Source of the DNA: Clostridia bacterium
Lineage (GTDB): Bacteria > Bacillota > Clostridia > Christensenellales > Aristaeellaceae
DNA length: 64,000 nucleotides
Assembly (NCBI GenBank): GCA_017549335.1
Contig: JAFYVB010000017.1
Coordinates: 22,162 to 86,161 of the forward strand
Direction of reading: 5' to 3'
Part shown: piece by piece, positions 33,735-41,436 of the stretch
How the letters are laid out: each line of letters begins with the position of its first letter
Position numbering within the stretch: position 1 is the stretch's first letter
Notes under the pieces: model-generated
What the model was told of the DNA's origin: nothing
Database searches by the model: none
What the model saw: the letters and a program-made list of their open reading frames with translations, nothing else
Program-made: the position numbers and the translations under genes

Positions 33735-33790
33735 GATATTTTCCTCCTTCATGTTACGAAACAGAAGTTGTATTTTCGGGTATGTTCTAT

Positions 33791-33820
33791 TTTAACAGCA
33801 ATATGCCCTCAAAAGCAAGA
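33791..33820 (-). promoter_or_regulatory. Possible promoter of the phosphoesterase-gntR unit
   Basis: On the minus strand TTGCTT and TAAAAT are separated by 18 bases, about 55 bases upstream of the ATG at 33734. Downstream of it, GTTaCGaAAC (33755-33764) is a short palindrome loosely like the GntR sites but with different arm spacing. Confidence 0.45.
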
Positions 33821-33929
33821 GGAGAGAATAACATAATGTCATGAATTTCTCTGACATGCCTTGCCGAACGTCGCATTTCCTTTTGCCGTTTGAAAACCTT
33901 GTGTGAAACGCACTCTTCAAAACCACAGT

Positions 33930-33941
33930 ATGTACGGACAT
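33930..33941. promoter_or_regulatory. Second GntR-like operator palindrome
   Basis: ATGTaCGgACAT matches the palindrome inside the importer promoter at 31151-31162 (ATGTaCGaACAT). It lies in the 360-base intergenic region between the divergent phosphoesterase and FAD oxidoreductase genes, 33 bases upstream of the oxidoreductase -35. Confidence 0.6.
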
Positions 33942-33974
33942 ATACGCATAGCAAAACTTTGTTATGTTTTATGC

Positions 33975-34003
33975 TTGTATTTCGGCAGAAGAAGTGCTAC
34001 AAT
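33975..34003 (+). promoter_or_regulatory. Promoter of the FAD oxidoreductase gene
   Basis: TTGTAT and TACAAT are separated by 17 bases, 90 bases upstream of the ATG at 34093. Confidence 0.7.
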
Positions 34004-34092
34004 GAAAAAAACTGTGTTTTTTCTGCGGCAGACTGTCCGCTCTGTCCGTATTATCCTGTTTTATAAGAAATAAATGAACGGAGGATCCCATC

Positions 34093-35961
34093 ATGGCCAT
34101 TCGTAAAAAGCAAAAGCAGGCGGCCTTTGACGTGATCGTGGTAGGCGGCGGCATGACCGGTCTGTGCGCAGCCATCGCCAGCGCCCGTCACGGTGCCAAA
34201 ACAGCGCTGGTACAGGACCGTCCCGTATTTGGCGGCAACGGCAGCAGCGAAATCCGTATGCATATCTGCGGCGCTTCCAATAATATGCGCAAAAAGAACG
34301 CCGAGGAAACGGGCATCGTGCGCGAACTGCTGCTGGAAAACCGCCGTCATAACGATTACTATAACTGGTCTGTATGGGATCGCATCCTGCACACCGCCGC
34401 CAAGGAACAGGAAAATCTCAGTATGTTCCTGAACACCACCATGTTCGACTGCGAAACGGAAGGCAAGCGCGTCACTTCCATCAAATGCTACCAGCTGACC
34501 ACCGAGATCGAATGGACGCTCACCGCGCCTGTTTTCTGCGATTGCACCGGCAACGGCACGCTGGGCTTCATGGCCGGCGCTCCCTACCGCACCGGCACCG
34601 AATGCAAGGCCGAATTCAACGAGCCTCACGCTCCCGAGCAGCCCGATAACGAGCGCATGGGCAATACGCTGCTGTTTAAGGCCGTCAACCGCGGCAAGCC
34701 CGTGGAATTCGTCGCCCCCGAAGGCTCCTACAAATTTACCGAAAAGCAGCTGCGCTACCGCAAGCACGCCGACCTGATCGACGAAACCGGCAAAAAGCTG
34801 GAAGAGGAAGCCGATGAGCTGCTGGACAACATGGACGACGCCACCAAGAGTCTGGTGACCGACTCCTACTGCGTGGACTACGGCTACTGGTGGATCGAGA
34901 TTACCGGCGAAAAGGCGGATATCATCGAAGAGTACGAAGACATCCGCGACGAGCTGATCAAGTGCGTCTACGGCGTATGGGATCACATCAAGAACGACGG
35001 CAACCACGGCGCCGCCAATTACGACCTTGAATGGGTGGGTATGCTGCCCGGTATGCGTGAGAGCCGCCGTCTGGAAGGCGACTATATCCTCACCGAGTGC
35101 GACCTGATCAACAACGAAGTTTTCCCCGACGCCGTTGCTTACGGCGGCTGGGCGGCTGACAAGCACGTTGCCCGCGGTCTGTTTGACTTTGACAAGATGC
35201 CCAGTGAGATCTACGATTTTGACGGTCTGTACACCATCCCCTACCGCAGCTTCGTGGCCAAGGATATGGAAAACCTCTTTATCAGCGGCCGCAGCCTGTC
35301 TGCATCCCGTCTGGCCATGGCCTCCAGCCGCGTTATGGCCACCTGCGCCGTGGGCGGTCAGGCCGTAGGCACCGCCGCCGCACTGTGCAAAAAGTATCAT
35401 TGCGATCCCCGCGGCGTGATGGAGCACATGAAGGAACTGCAGCAGGAGCTGCTCAAGGATGACTGCTACATCCCCGGTTACAAAAACGAGGATGAAAAGG
35501 ATCTGGCTCGCAAGGCCTGCGTCACCGCTACCACCGAAAAGCACGCCGCCGCCAACGTCATTAACGGCGTTGCCCGCAGCGAAGGCGAAAACGAAAACTG
35601 TTGGCAGTCCTGCGGCATTGCGGAAGGCGGCGAAACCCTGTCCCTGCGCTGGAAGGAAACTCAGCAGGTTTCTCAGGTGCGGTTGACCTTTGACCCCAAC
35701 CTCAACCACTGCATCAAGCTGACCATGTCTTCTCACCGCATGGCGGAGCAGGGCACCGGCGTCGCCCCCGAGCTCATCCGCGATTATGACGTGCTGCTGA
35801 TCAGGGACGGCAAAACCGTGGCCGAAAAGCAGGTGCGCGGCAACTACCAGCGCCTCAACGTCATCGATTTCGATGCCGCCCTGTGCGACGAGATCGCCGT
35901 TCGCGTACACGCCACCCACGGCTGCGCGGACGCCCGCATCTTCGAAGTGCGCGCGTACTGA
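34093..35961 (+). CDS. FAD-dependent oxidoreductase with C-terminal beta domain
   Basis: A 622-residue flavoprotein of the FAD_oxidored (PF12831-like) type. The dinucleotide motif VVGGGMTGLCAAIASARHGA starts at residue 14, followed by FGGNGSSEIRMHI and CDCTGNGTLGFMAG. A second FAD contact appears as NLFISGRSLSASRLA near 395. The last 140 residues look beta-rich with a galactose-binding/discoidin flavour (AANVINGVARSEGENENCW). No signal peptide. Members sit in glycan-utilisation loci; a sugar or polyol oxidation role is likely but unproven. Context: divergent from phosphoesterase-gntR and next to a sugar importer. Confidence 0.85.
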   Translation: MAIRKKQKQAAFDVIVVGGGMTGLCAAIASARHGAKTALVQDRPVFGGNGSSEIRMHICGASNNMRKKNAEETGIVRELLLENRRHNDYYNWSVWDRILHTAAKEQENLSMFLNTTMFDCETEGKRVTSIKCYQLTTEIEWTLTAPVFCDCTGNGTLGFMAGAPYRTGTECKAEFNEPHAPEQPDNERMGNTLLFKAVNRGKPVEFVAPEGSYKFTEKQLRYRKHADLIDETGKKLEEEADELLDNMDDATKSLVTDSYCVDYGYWWIEITGEKADIIEEYEDIRDELIKCVYGVWDHIKNDGNHGAANYDLEWVGMLPGMRESRRLEGDYILTECDLINNEVFPDAVAYGGWAADKHVARGLFDFDKMPSEIYDFDGLYTIPYRSFVAKDMENLFISGRSLSASRLAMASSRVMATCAVGGQAVGTAAALCKKYHCDPRGVMEHMKELQQELLKDDCYIPGYKNEDEKDLARKACVTATTEKHAAANVINGVARSEGENENCWQSCGIAEGGETLSLRWKETQQVSQVRLTFDPNLNHCIKLTMSSHRMAEQGTGVAPELIRDYDVLLIRDGKTVAEKQVRGNYQRLNVIDFDAALCDEIAVRVHATHGCADARIFEVRAY

Positions 35962-36064
35962 TTTGTCCGAAAAGCATGAGCAGCCGGCAGATGCATTGTC
36001 ATTGCACAGAGGAAGGTTTTTCCCTCCTTGTCTTAAATCACGGGAAATACAAATAATTCAGGCA

Positions 36065-36107
36065 GTTATGGTTTGAAGGAAACCCTTCAAGCCATAACCG
36101 CTTTTTT
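36065..36107 (+). terminator. Terminator of the FAD oxidoreductase gene
   Basis: GTTATGGTTTGAAGG pairs with CCTTCAAGCCATAAC around a short loop, followed closely by TTTTTTC. The 100 bases between the stop at 35961 and this hairpin hold nothing I recognise. Confidence 0.85.
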
Positions 36108-36152
36108 CTTTCCGCGGAACGATCAAACCTGCCCCGGCAGCCATCATGTGCA

Positions 36153-36181
36153 TTGACACCGCATAGTTTTCGGAATAAAAT
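36153..36181 (+). promoter_or_regulatory. Consensus promoter of the partner-switching operon
   Basis: TTGACA and TAAAAT are separated by exactly 17 bases. It is the only strong promoter found ahead of the eight-gene run 36371-46101. Confidence 0.8.
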
Positions 36182-36187
36182 ATATGC

Positions 36188-36370
36188 AATAAACTGAAAG
36201 AAAAATCATGAGAAAGGAGGACTGTCGGATCGGCGTTTTCCTTGGGCTGCGCTCGGCCTCTGCTACGGTATTGATCCGATATAACTGCACGTCGCCGTCC
36301 GGGCCGGAGGAAACGGAAGGAACCATCAAATACGCTTTATTGACAAGGCACTGATAAAGGAGAGCAAGCG
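36188..36370 (+). other. Long 5' leader of the partner-switching operon
   Basis: About 180 untranslated bases separate the promoter from the first STAS gene. The stretch contains an isolated AAGGAGG near 36216 with no usable start codon at the right distance, and GC-rich complementary segments (CCGTCCGGGCCGG). A 48-codon ORF from 36209 has no ribosome site and no recognisable sequence. I see no known riboswitch consensus. Confidence 0.4.
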
Positions 36371-36667
36371 ATGACTATCAACAAAAATGCAATCGGAACT
36401 CAAACCACACTGGAGATTATCGGAAGGCTGGATACAACGACCTCGCCGGAACTGGAAGCAGCCGTTGACGCCTGTTTTGCCGATACGCAAACGTTGATAT
36501 TGGATTTTCACGGATTGGAATACATCTCCTCCGCCGGCTTACGTGTTCTTTTGAAAGCCCAGAAAGGCATGGCGCAAAAAGGAAGCATGAAAGTTCTGAA
36601 CGTCAACGAAACCATCATGGAAGTATTTGAAATCACCGGTTTTTCCGACATTCTGACGATTGAATAA
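36371..36667 (+). CDS. STAS-domain protein 1 (anti-sigma-factor-antagonist type)
   Basis: A 98-residue single STAS domain like SpoIIAA/RsbV. It keeps LEIIGRLDTTTSPELE, the phosphoacceptor loop LEYISSAGLRVLLKA (Ser54 aligned with the phosphorylated Ser of RsbV) and the C-terminal helix EVFEITGFSDILTIE. In partner switching such proteins are phosphorylated by an RsbW-type kinase and dephosphorylated by a SpoIIE-type phosphatase; both domain types are encoded downstream in this operon. ATAAAGGAGAG precedes the ATG. It is a close paralogue of the STAS gene at 37296. Confidence 0.93.
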   Translation: MTINKNAIGTQTTLEIIGRLDTTTSPELEAAVDACFADTQTLILDFHGLEYISSAGLRVLLKAQKGMAQKGSMKVLNVNETIMEVFEITGFSDILTIE

Positions 36668-36685
36668 ACAAAGGAGGATGCAACC

Positions 36686-37282
36686 ATGAAATCAAACATC
36701 TGCACGATTCAAAAAGGCGGCCTTGGACTGGAAACCATTTTGACCGAAGTGGAAAAGGTTGCCGCTTACAACGGCCTGCAAAAGAAAGAAACCCTCCGTC
36801 TCCGTTTGCTCGCAGAGGAGCTGACGGGCATGCTGCCGGAGCTTGTCAGGAACTTTGAAGGCTCCTTCTGGATGCAGAATAATGAAAACAAGTACGAGCT
36901 TCATGTGGATCTTTCCGTTGACAGCCTGAGCAAGGAAAGAAAGCAAGCGCTGATCGACGTATCCGCCGCCAAGAAAAACGCTTCCGCTGCGGGCTTCATG
37001 CAGAAAATTCGGGATATTGCCGAAAACATGCTGCTCTATTCCGAAGAGCCCAATATTAACCATTTTTATATGCCCGAGTATATGTTTGATTATTGCCCCG
37101 ATGATTATCACTATGCGTATGCATGGACGCTGGATCACTATGTTTCTCAGCAGCACGAAAGAAAGGCCGACGACAAGGAATGGGATCAGCTGGAGAAGTC
37201 GATCGTTGCCAAGCTGGCGGATGACGTGATCGTGGGCGTGAGAGGCAGAAAAGTCGAGATCATTATCAAGAAAGAATTTTAA
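36686..37282 (+). CDS. Unknown protein with degenerate GHKL-like N-terminal region
   Basis: A 198-residue soluble protein lying between two STAS genes. Residues 15-75 (ILTEVEKVAAYNGLQKKETL, then RLLAEELTGMLPELV and two strands) have the helix-strand order of the N-box part of HATPase/RsbW domains, but the conserved Asn is absent and no DxGxG box is visible. The last third carries the strand pair DDVIVGVRGRKVEIIIKKEF. The same pattern ends the protein encoded at 37636. A non-catalytic partner for the STAS proteins is my inference; no family is recognised. AAGGAGG precedes the ATG by 7 bases. Confidence 0.7.
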   Translation: MKSNICTIQKGGLGLETILTEVEKVAAYNGLQKKETLRLRLLAEELTGMLPELVRNFEGSFWMQNNENKYELHVDLSVDSLSKERKQALIDVSAAKKNASAAGFMQKIRDIAENMLLYSEEPNINHFYMPEYMFDYCPDDYHYAYAWTLDHYVSQQHERKADDKEWDQLEKSIVAKLADDVIVGVRGRKVEIIIKKEF

Positions 37283-37295
37283 GGAGAAAACGGCT

Positions 37296-37592
37296 ATGAC
37301 GATTCATCAGAACAGAGAAGAAGCCAAACTGACGGTTGCTATTGAAGGCCGCCTGGACACCATGACCGCACCGGAACTGGAAAAAGCCCTTGAGAAAATC
37401 TGGAGCGGCGTTTCGGAGTTTGTATTGGATATGACTCGCCTGGAGTATGTTTCCTCTGCAGGCCTGCGCGTGATTCTCAAGGCTCAGAAAATCATGTCCC
37501 GTCAGGGAAAGATGAAGCTTGTCGGCGTGAACGAGAGCATCATGGAAGTGTTTGAGATCACCGGATTTACCGACATTCTGACCATCGAGTAA
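37296..37592 (+). CDS. STAS-domain protein 2 (anti-sigma-factor-antagonist type)
   Basis: A 98-residue single STAS domain, the same length as STAS protein 1 and very close to it in the loop and C-terminal helix (LEYVSSAGLRVILKAQK, MEVFEITGFTDILTIE). Ser54 is again the expected phosphoacceptor. The N-terminal halves differ more (REEAKLTVAIEGRLDTMTAP), which suggests duplication then divergence for different partners. It starts 13 bases after the stop of the GHKL-like gene, with AAGGAG upstream. Confidence 0.93.
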   Translation: MTIHQNREEAKLTVAIEGRLDTMTAPELEKALEKIWSGVSEFVLDMTRLEYVSSAGLRVILKAQKIMSRQGKMKLVGVNESIMEVFEITGFTDILTIE

Positions 37593-37635
37593 TCGGAAAA
37601 AGCGTCCGCAAACGCATTTGAAAGGGAAATCAACT

Positions 37636-39111
37636 GTGGACACCACGCTGAAGGCCATATACATTGCTTTGCAAATCGCACCGGTCATTGCTTTGGTATT
37701 GGTTGTACCGTACGTAATGTTCAGCTATACGAAATCCCGCAGCCTGAACGTGCGATGGTTTACATACCTTTATATACTGACGCTTTATTTTCTGTGCGCA
37801 TACTTCATGACAATGCTTCCTTTGCCAAGCAGAGAAAGCTTTGCAGCCATGCGTCCGGTCAGCGAGCTGATCCAGTTGATCCCCTTTCAGAACTTCCTCG
37901 ATATCAAGGCGCAGTCCTTGGCCCGTGATATTGCCATTCTGGTTTTCAATGTGTTTCTTACCGTGCCGTTGGGATTTTTTCTGCGGTATCTGTTTGGATT
38001 CAATCTGAAAAAAACAGTATGGTACGGTTTTCTGACCGCATTGCTTTATGAAATCACACAGCTGACCGGACTGTTCTTTATCTATCCGAGGCCCTATCGC
38101 ATTTTCGACGTGGATGATCTGACCATCAACACCCTCGGCGCTTTCATCGGATATTACTGCGCGCCTCTCCTGTCCCCTGTTTTGCCGTCGCCCTTTGACG
38201 CCAAGCACAATCTGGCACAGGGAAGCGAGGTATCCTTCTTCCAGCGTTGCGCGGCAAGCCTGATCGATTTCGGCATTGTCTTATGCACCAGCATTCTGGT
38301 GATCGTTGGCATTCCTCCCCTTCGAAAAGTTCTGTCCCACAGCGTCTCTCTGTGGAGATTCCCCCATTTCTACCTGCTGTTTCTTGCCATTGGCGCCGTA
38401 TATGGGCTGCTGTTTCCGGGAGGAACGCCGGGAAGCAGGCTTACGGGGCTCCGGCTGATGACAAAAGGCGGAAAGAGCGCATCCCGTTTTCGCTGCGCCG
38501 CGCGTTTTTTGATCATCTGTACGTCGGTTATCGCAATCCCGTTCTGGGTGTACTTCTTTATGACGGTGAACAGCGAGTATGCCGGTGCAAAGAGCGTCAT
38601 CTGGGTGTCCTTCGGCGCTTTGCTCATGATGTTTGCCGCCGCCGTTCTCCTGGAAATGATGTTCAACGCCGTAACCCACGGAGCATCCATGTTCTATGAC
38701 CGTTTTTTAAAAACCTACATTGCCTACGGGAAAAACCGCAATTTCTCCCTGTTCGGCATCCGGGTCATCGATATTCAGCCGCTGACAAGAGCCAACGTCG
38801 ACCTGTTTGCAACCGAAATCAACGACGTTCTTCTCACCATGGGAGAAGAACGCGAATCGGTCATCAAGGTGCGATTGATGGTAGAGGGCATTATGCTGGA
38901 CTGGATTGGAAACGAACTGGCAAACGCGCCGTGCGAGTTGCGTTTGGATAAACGATACAGACGCAACGTTCTGATGCTGAGCGTGCCCGGAGAGGATCGA
39001 ACCAACCATTCCCTGACCGATAGCTATGCCGAAATGTTAAGCGGCCTGAATCTGACGATCGAAACCTATTATGCCGCAGAGAAAAACATTTGCAACATCT
39101 TTATTCCGTAA
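37636..39111 (+). CDS. VanZ-RDD membrane protein fused to a degenerate GHKL-like domain
   Basis: A 491-residue protein in three parts. Residues 1-185 are VanZ-like, with LTLYFLCAYFMTMLPLP, FNVFLTVPLGFFLRYLFG and the DVDDLTINTLGAFIGY end. Residues 190-360 are RDD-like (FFQRCAASLIDFGIVL, GSRLTGLRLMTKGGK, more helices). The C-terminal 120 residues are soluble: TEINDVLLTMGEERESVIKV, RLMVEGIMLDWIG, then strands, like the protein at 36686. Start: GTG at 37636 behind AAAGGGAAA. Neither a transport substrate nor an enzymatic role is known. The fusion suggests a membrane output controlled through STAS partners. Confidence 0.75.
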   Translation: MDTTLKAIYIALQIAPVIALVLVVPYVMFSYTKSRSLNVRWFTYLYILTLYFLCAYFMTMLPLPSRESFAAMRPVSELIQLIPFQNFLDIKAQSLARDIAILVFNVFLTVPLGFFLRYLFGFNLKKTVWYGFLTALLYEITQLTGLFFIYPRPYRIFDVDDLTINTLGAFIGYYCAPLLSPVLPSPFDAKHNLAQGSEVSFFQRCAASLIDFGIVLCTSILVIVGIPPLRKVLSHSVSLWRFPHFYLLFLAIGAVYGLLFPGGTPGSRLTGLRLMTKGGKSASRFRCAARFLIICTSVIAIPFWVYFFMTVNSEYAGAKSVIWVSFGALLMMFAAAVLLEMMFNAVTHGASMFYDRFLKTYIAYGKNRNFSLFGIRVIDIQPLTRANVDLFATEINDVLLTMGEERESVIKVRLMVEGIMLDWIGNELANAPCELRLDKRYRRNVLMLSVPGEDRTNHSLTDSYAEMLSGLNLTIETYYAAEKNICNIFIP

Positions 39112-39162
39112 CGGTCACCGTTTGACGCTGCCGCAGCAAAGCCGGTGAAAGGAGCGAACGCA

Positions 39163-40407
39163 GTGAAAAGGAAGTATCCGTTGGGCGTAATGGATCTGTA
39201 TCCCATCGCCGCCAACAAAACGCAAATCGAAAACAACCCTTTTCTTCAAGCTCGTCTGAAAGAACCGGTGGATGCAGATCGTCTGCAGGCAGCGGTCAAA
39301 AAATCACTGACTGAGCATCCGCTGTTTGGATGTACCCTCCGGTATGACCGGGGGTATTACCTTGAAACCAACGAAAAGGAATTTTCGCTGATCCACGCAG
39401 ACGAAAAAAGCAGACCGCTGTCCTTCGGCGATGCCACGAACGGCTATTTATGGCAGATATGTTATGACCGGTGTACCATCACCTTCGAATGGTGCCATGC
39501 GGTCAGCGACGGCAGAGGCGGCTTCGCCTTCTTCTCCTCTGTGCTGTGCCATTATTTCGGTGCGGAAATCCCGGTAGAGCCCGCATTGGCTCCGGGACTT
39601 GAAAGCTTCTATAACAAAAAGGAAAAAGGGATCCCCCAGCGGAAACAGGCTCCGGGCTTTGCGGCCAATGCGCTTCCCTTCCTCAAGCGCGGCTATCAGA
39701 CCGATTGCCACATCCTCAAGGCGCCCATGAGCGAGGTGCTTGCCGCCGCAAGGAAGAACGACGCCTCCCCTGCGGCCGTTCTCCCCCCGTTGGTTTCCAT
39801 GGCGCTGCGCAAGCATATCTCCCCCACAGCAAGGAACAGAAACGTTGCCTGCAATGTGGTGATCGACTGCCGCGGTCCCATGAATTTTCAGACGATGCAC
39901 AACTGCATCATCTCCAAGAACATTACATACATTGACCGCTTCGACACCATGGATTTTCCTCTCGTCAGCACCATTTACCGGGCCATTCTTGATCTGGCGG
40001 TGCAGAAGGAAAACATCGTAAAGGCGGCCACGGAAACCGCGGATATGCTCCGCCCCATCGTTTCTGTAAAGCCGCGCTTCCTGCAAAAGGCACTGGCACA
40101 GATTGCAGCCGGTGTGATGAAGCATTCCGACAGCAATTTCACCTTCACCTATCTGGGAAAAATGAACCTGCCCGCCGAAGTGATGGCCGGACTTGAGGAT
40201 TTCAATTTCCGTTCCTGGACGGATTTCGGTGAATGCAACGTCGCCGCCATAGACTTCGGCGGCACGCTGATTTTGAATATTTGCGAGAACTATCGGGATA
40301 AACAGATCATTCCCGACCTGATCGATCTGTGCTCCGGAGTAGGCATTCACTTTGAAACGACAGAGAAGCTCCTCTTTGAGCAGGCGAATCTGAGACTTTC
40401 CGTCTGA
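39163..40407 (+). CDS. Condensation/alcohol-acetyltransferase-fold protein
   Basis: A 414-residue cytoplasmic protein of the CoA-dependent acyltransferase superfamily (PapA, WES, CAT and condensation-like). It opens YPLGVMDLYPIAANKTQIEN, with LQAAVKKSLTEHPLFGCTL, and keeps the catalytic HxxxDG motif as EWCHAVSDGRGGFAFF near residue 113. A C-terminal TYLGKMNLPAEV with NICENYRDKQ is also family-like. It probably transfers an acyl group to an alcohol or amine. The start is GTG at 39163 behind AAAGGAGC; a GTG six codons earlier overlaps the ribosome site. Confidence 0.78.
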   Translation: MKRKYPLGVMDLYPIAANKTQIENNPFLQARLKEPVDADRLQAAVKKSLTEHPLFGCTLRYDRGYYLETNEKEFSLIHADEKSRPLSFGDATNGYLWQICYDRCTITFEWCHAVSDGRGGFAFFSSVLCHYFGAEIPVEPALAPGLESFYNKKEKGIPQRKQAPGFAANALPFLKRGYQTDCHILKAPMSEVLAAARKNDASPAAVLPPLVSMALRKHISPTARNRNVACNVVIDCRGPMNFQTMHNCIISKNITYIDRFDTMDFPLVSTIYRAILDLAVQKENIVKAATETADMLRPIVSVKPRFLQKALAQIAAGVMKHSDSNFTFTYLGKMNLPAEVMAGLEDFNFRSWTDFGECNVAAIDFGGTLILNICENYRDKQIIPDLIDLCSGVGIHFETTEKLLFEQANLRLSV

Positions 40408-40446
40408 TACACGGATCCTTCGAACAGATGAAAGGAGACCTCACGG

Positions 40447-41436
40447 ATGAATGAATCTTTAAAAGCAGCCATGCGCGAAATTCTGCTTGATCGTTACGGG
40501 ATCGACATCGAAAGGGCAAAATGCCATTTTTCGACCCAGAATTATGCCTTTGTGTTCCCCGGCGAGCCCTTTATGATTCGCGTAAGCGCCACGCCCAAAA
40601 AGACCCGCGGCGAGATTTTGAGCGAGCTGATGTGGCTTGATGATTTAAAGCAGTTCAAACAAACGGTTTGCGAGCCCAACGTCTCCCTGCGCGGAAATCT
40701 GCTGGAGGAATTCGAGATCGACGGAAAAACATATCGGGCCAGTATGTTCCGCACCGCCAGAGGCGTGATCAAATCGACCACGGACATGACGCCTCTCTTC
40801 TTCATCTGCGTGGGCGATCTGCTGGGCGCGATCCACCACGTCAGCACAGACGAACGCGAACTGGGCATCAAATTCAAGCGGCAAAGCAAGGCCGGGGATT
40901 TTGCTGCGCTCAAAGCGCGCGTAGCCGATAAGGTTCCGGCCTCCGTCATGGAAAAGATCGAAAGGATCGAAGCGCAGGTCAATGGTCTTTCGCAGGATAT
41001 CGGACGGTACGGCCTCTGCCATGGCGACTTCCACATGAACAACTTCTTCGTGGAGGAAAACAATATCTGGGTCTTTGACTTCGACGGCTGTGCTTACGCG
41101 CATTATCTGTACGATATCGCAAGCTTTATTCAGGCCTGCTTCCTGTGCGGCTATGGCGCCGGACGGGATTTGCGCAAGGTCATGGACGAGATACTGCATT
41201 ATTTCAAAATCGGTTATACGCTCAATCATTCCTGTGATGAGCATTTCTGGGATGATCTGGAACTGTTTATTGCCTACAGAACGGCGCTTACCTATCTGTC
41301 ACTTTGTGAAATCGATAACATCGGCGTGGTTGAGGATACGAACAAGATCAAACAATTCTTTGGCTTTATCGTGTCGCAGGACGACGTGATGAATGCCATG
41401 ACAGCAGCGATGGGAAAAGGCGGCAGACTGATTTGA
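40447..41436 (+). CDS. APH-type phosphotransferase
   Basis: A 329-residue protein of the aminoglycoside phosphotransferase/choline kinase fold. The nucleotide lobe has NYAFVFPGEPFMIRVS with EILSELMWLDDL. The catalytic loop is GLCHGDFHMNNFFVE near residue 195, and the metal-binding Asp lies in IWVFDFDGCAYAHYLYDIAS near 215. Its neighbours give no hint of antibiotic resistance, so a small-molecule or lipid head group is a likelier substrate. The TGA overlaps the TTG start of the MATE gene (TTGA), so the two are translationally coupled. Confidence 0.85.
   Translation: MNESLKAAMREILLDRYGIDIERAKCHFSTQNYAFVFPGEPFMIRVSATPKKTRGEILSELMWLDDLKQFKQTVCEPNVSLRGNLLEEFEIDGKTYRASMFRTARGVIKSTTDMTPLFFICVGDLLGAIHHVSTDERELGIKFKRQSKAGDFAALKARVADKVPASVMEKIERIEAQVNGLSQDIGRYGLCHGDFHMNNFFVEENNIWVFDFDGCAYAHYLYDIASFIQACFLCGYGAGRDLRKVMDEILHYFKIGYTLNHSCDEHFWDDLELFIAYRTALTYLSLCEIDNIGVVEDTNKIKQFFGFIVSQDDVMNAMTAAMGKGGRLI

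Noticed and set aside
33755-33764. Third GntR operator at the phosphoesterase start
   Set aside because: GTTaCGaAAC is palindromic, but its arms differ in sequence and spacing from the two matching sites.
36209-36355. 48-codon ORF starting at the ATG after the long leader's first third
   Set aside because: It has no ribosome site ahead of its ATG, no recognisable sequence and poor codon style, so it is mentioned only within the leader entry.
40447-41436. Aminoglycoside resistance gene
   Set aside because: The fold is APH-like, but the gene sits inside a signalling operon and matches no resistance enzyme I know. Resistance should not be inferred.
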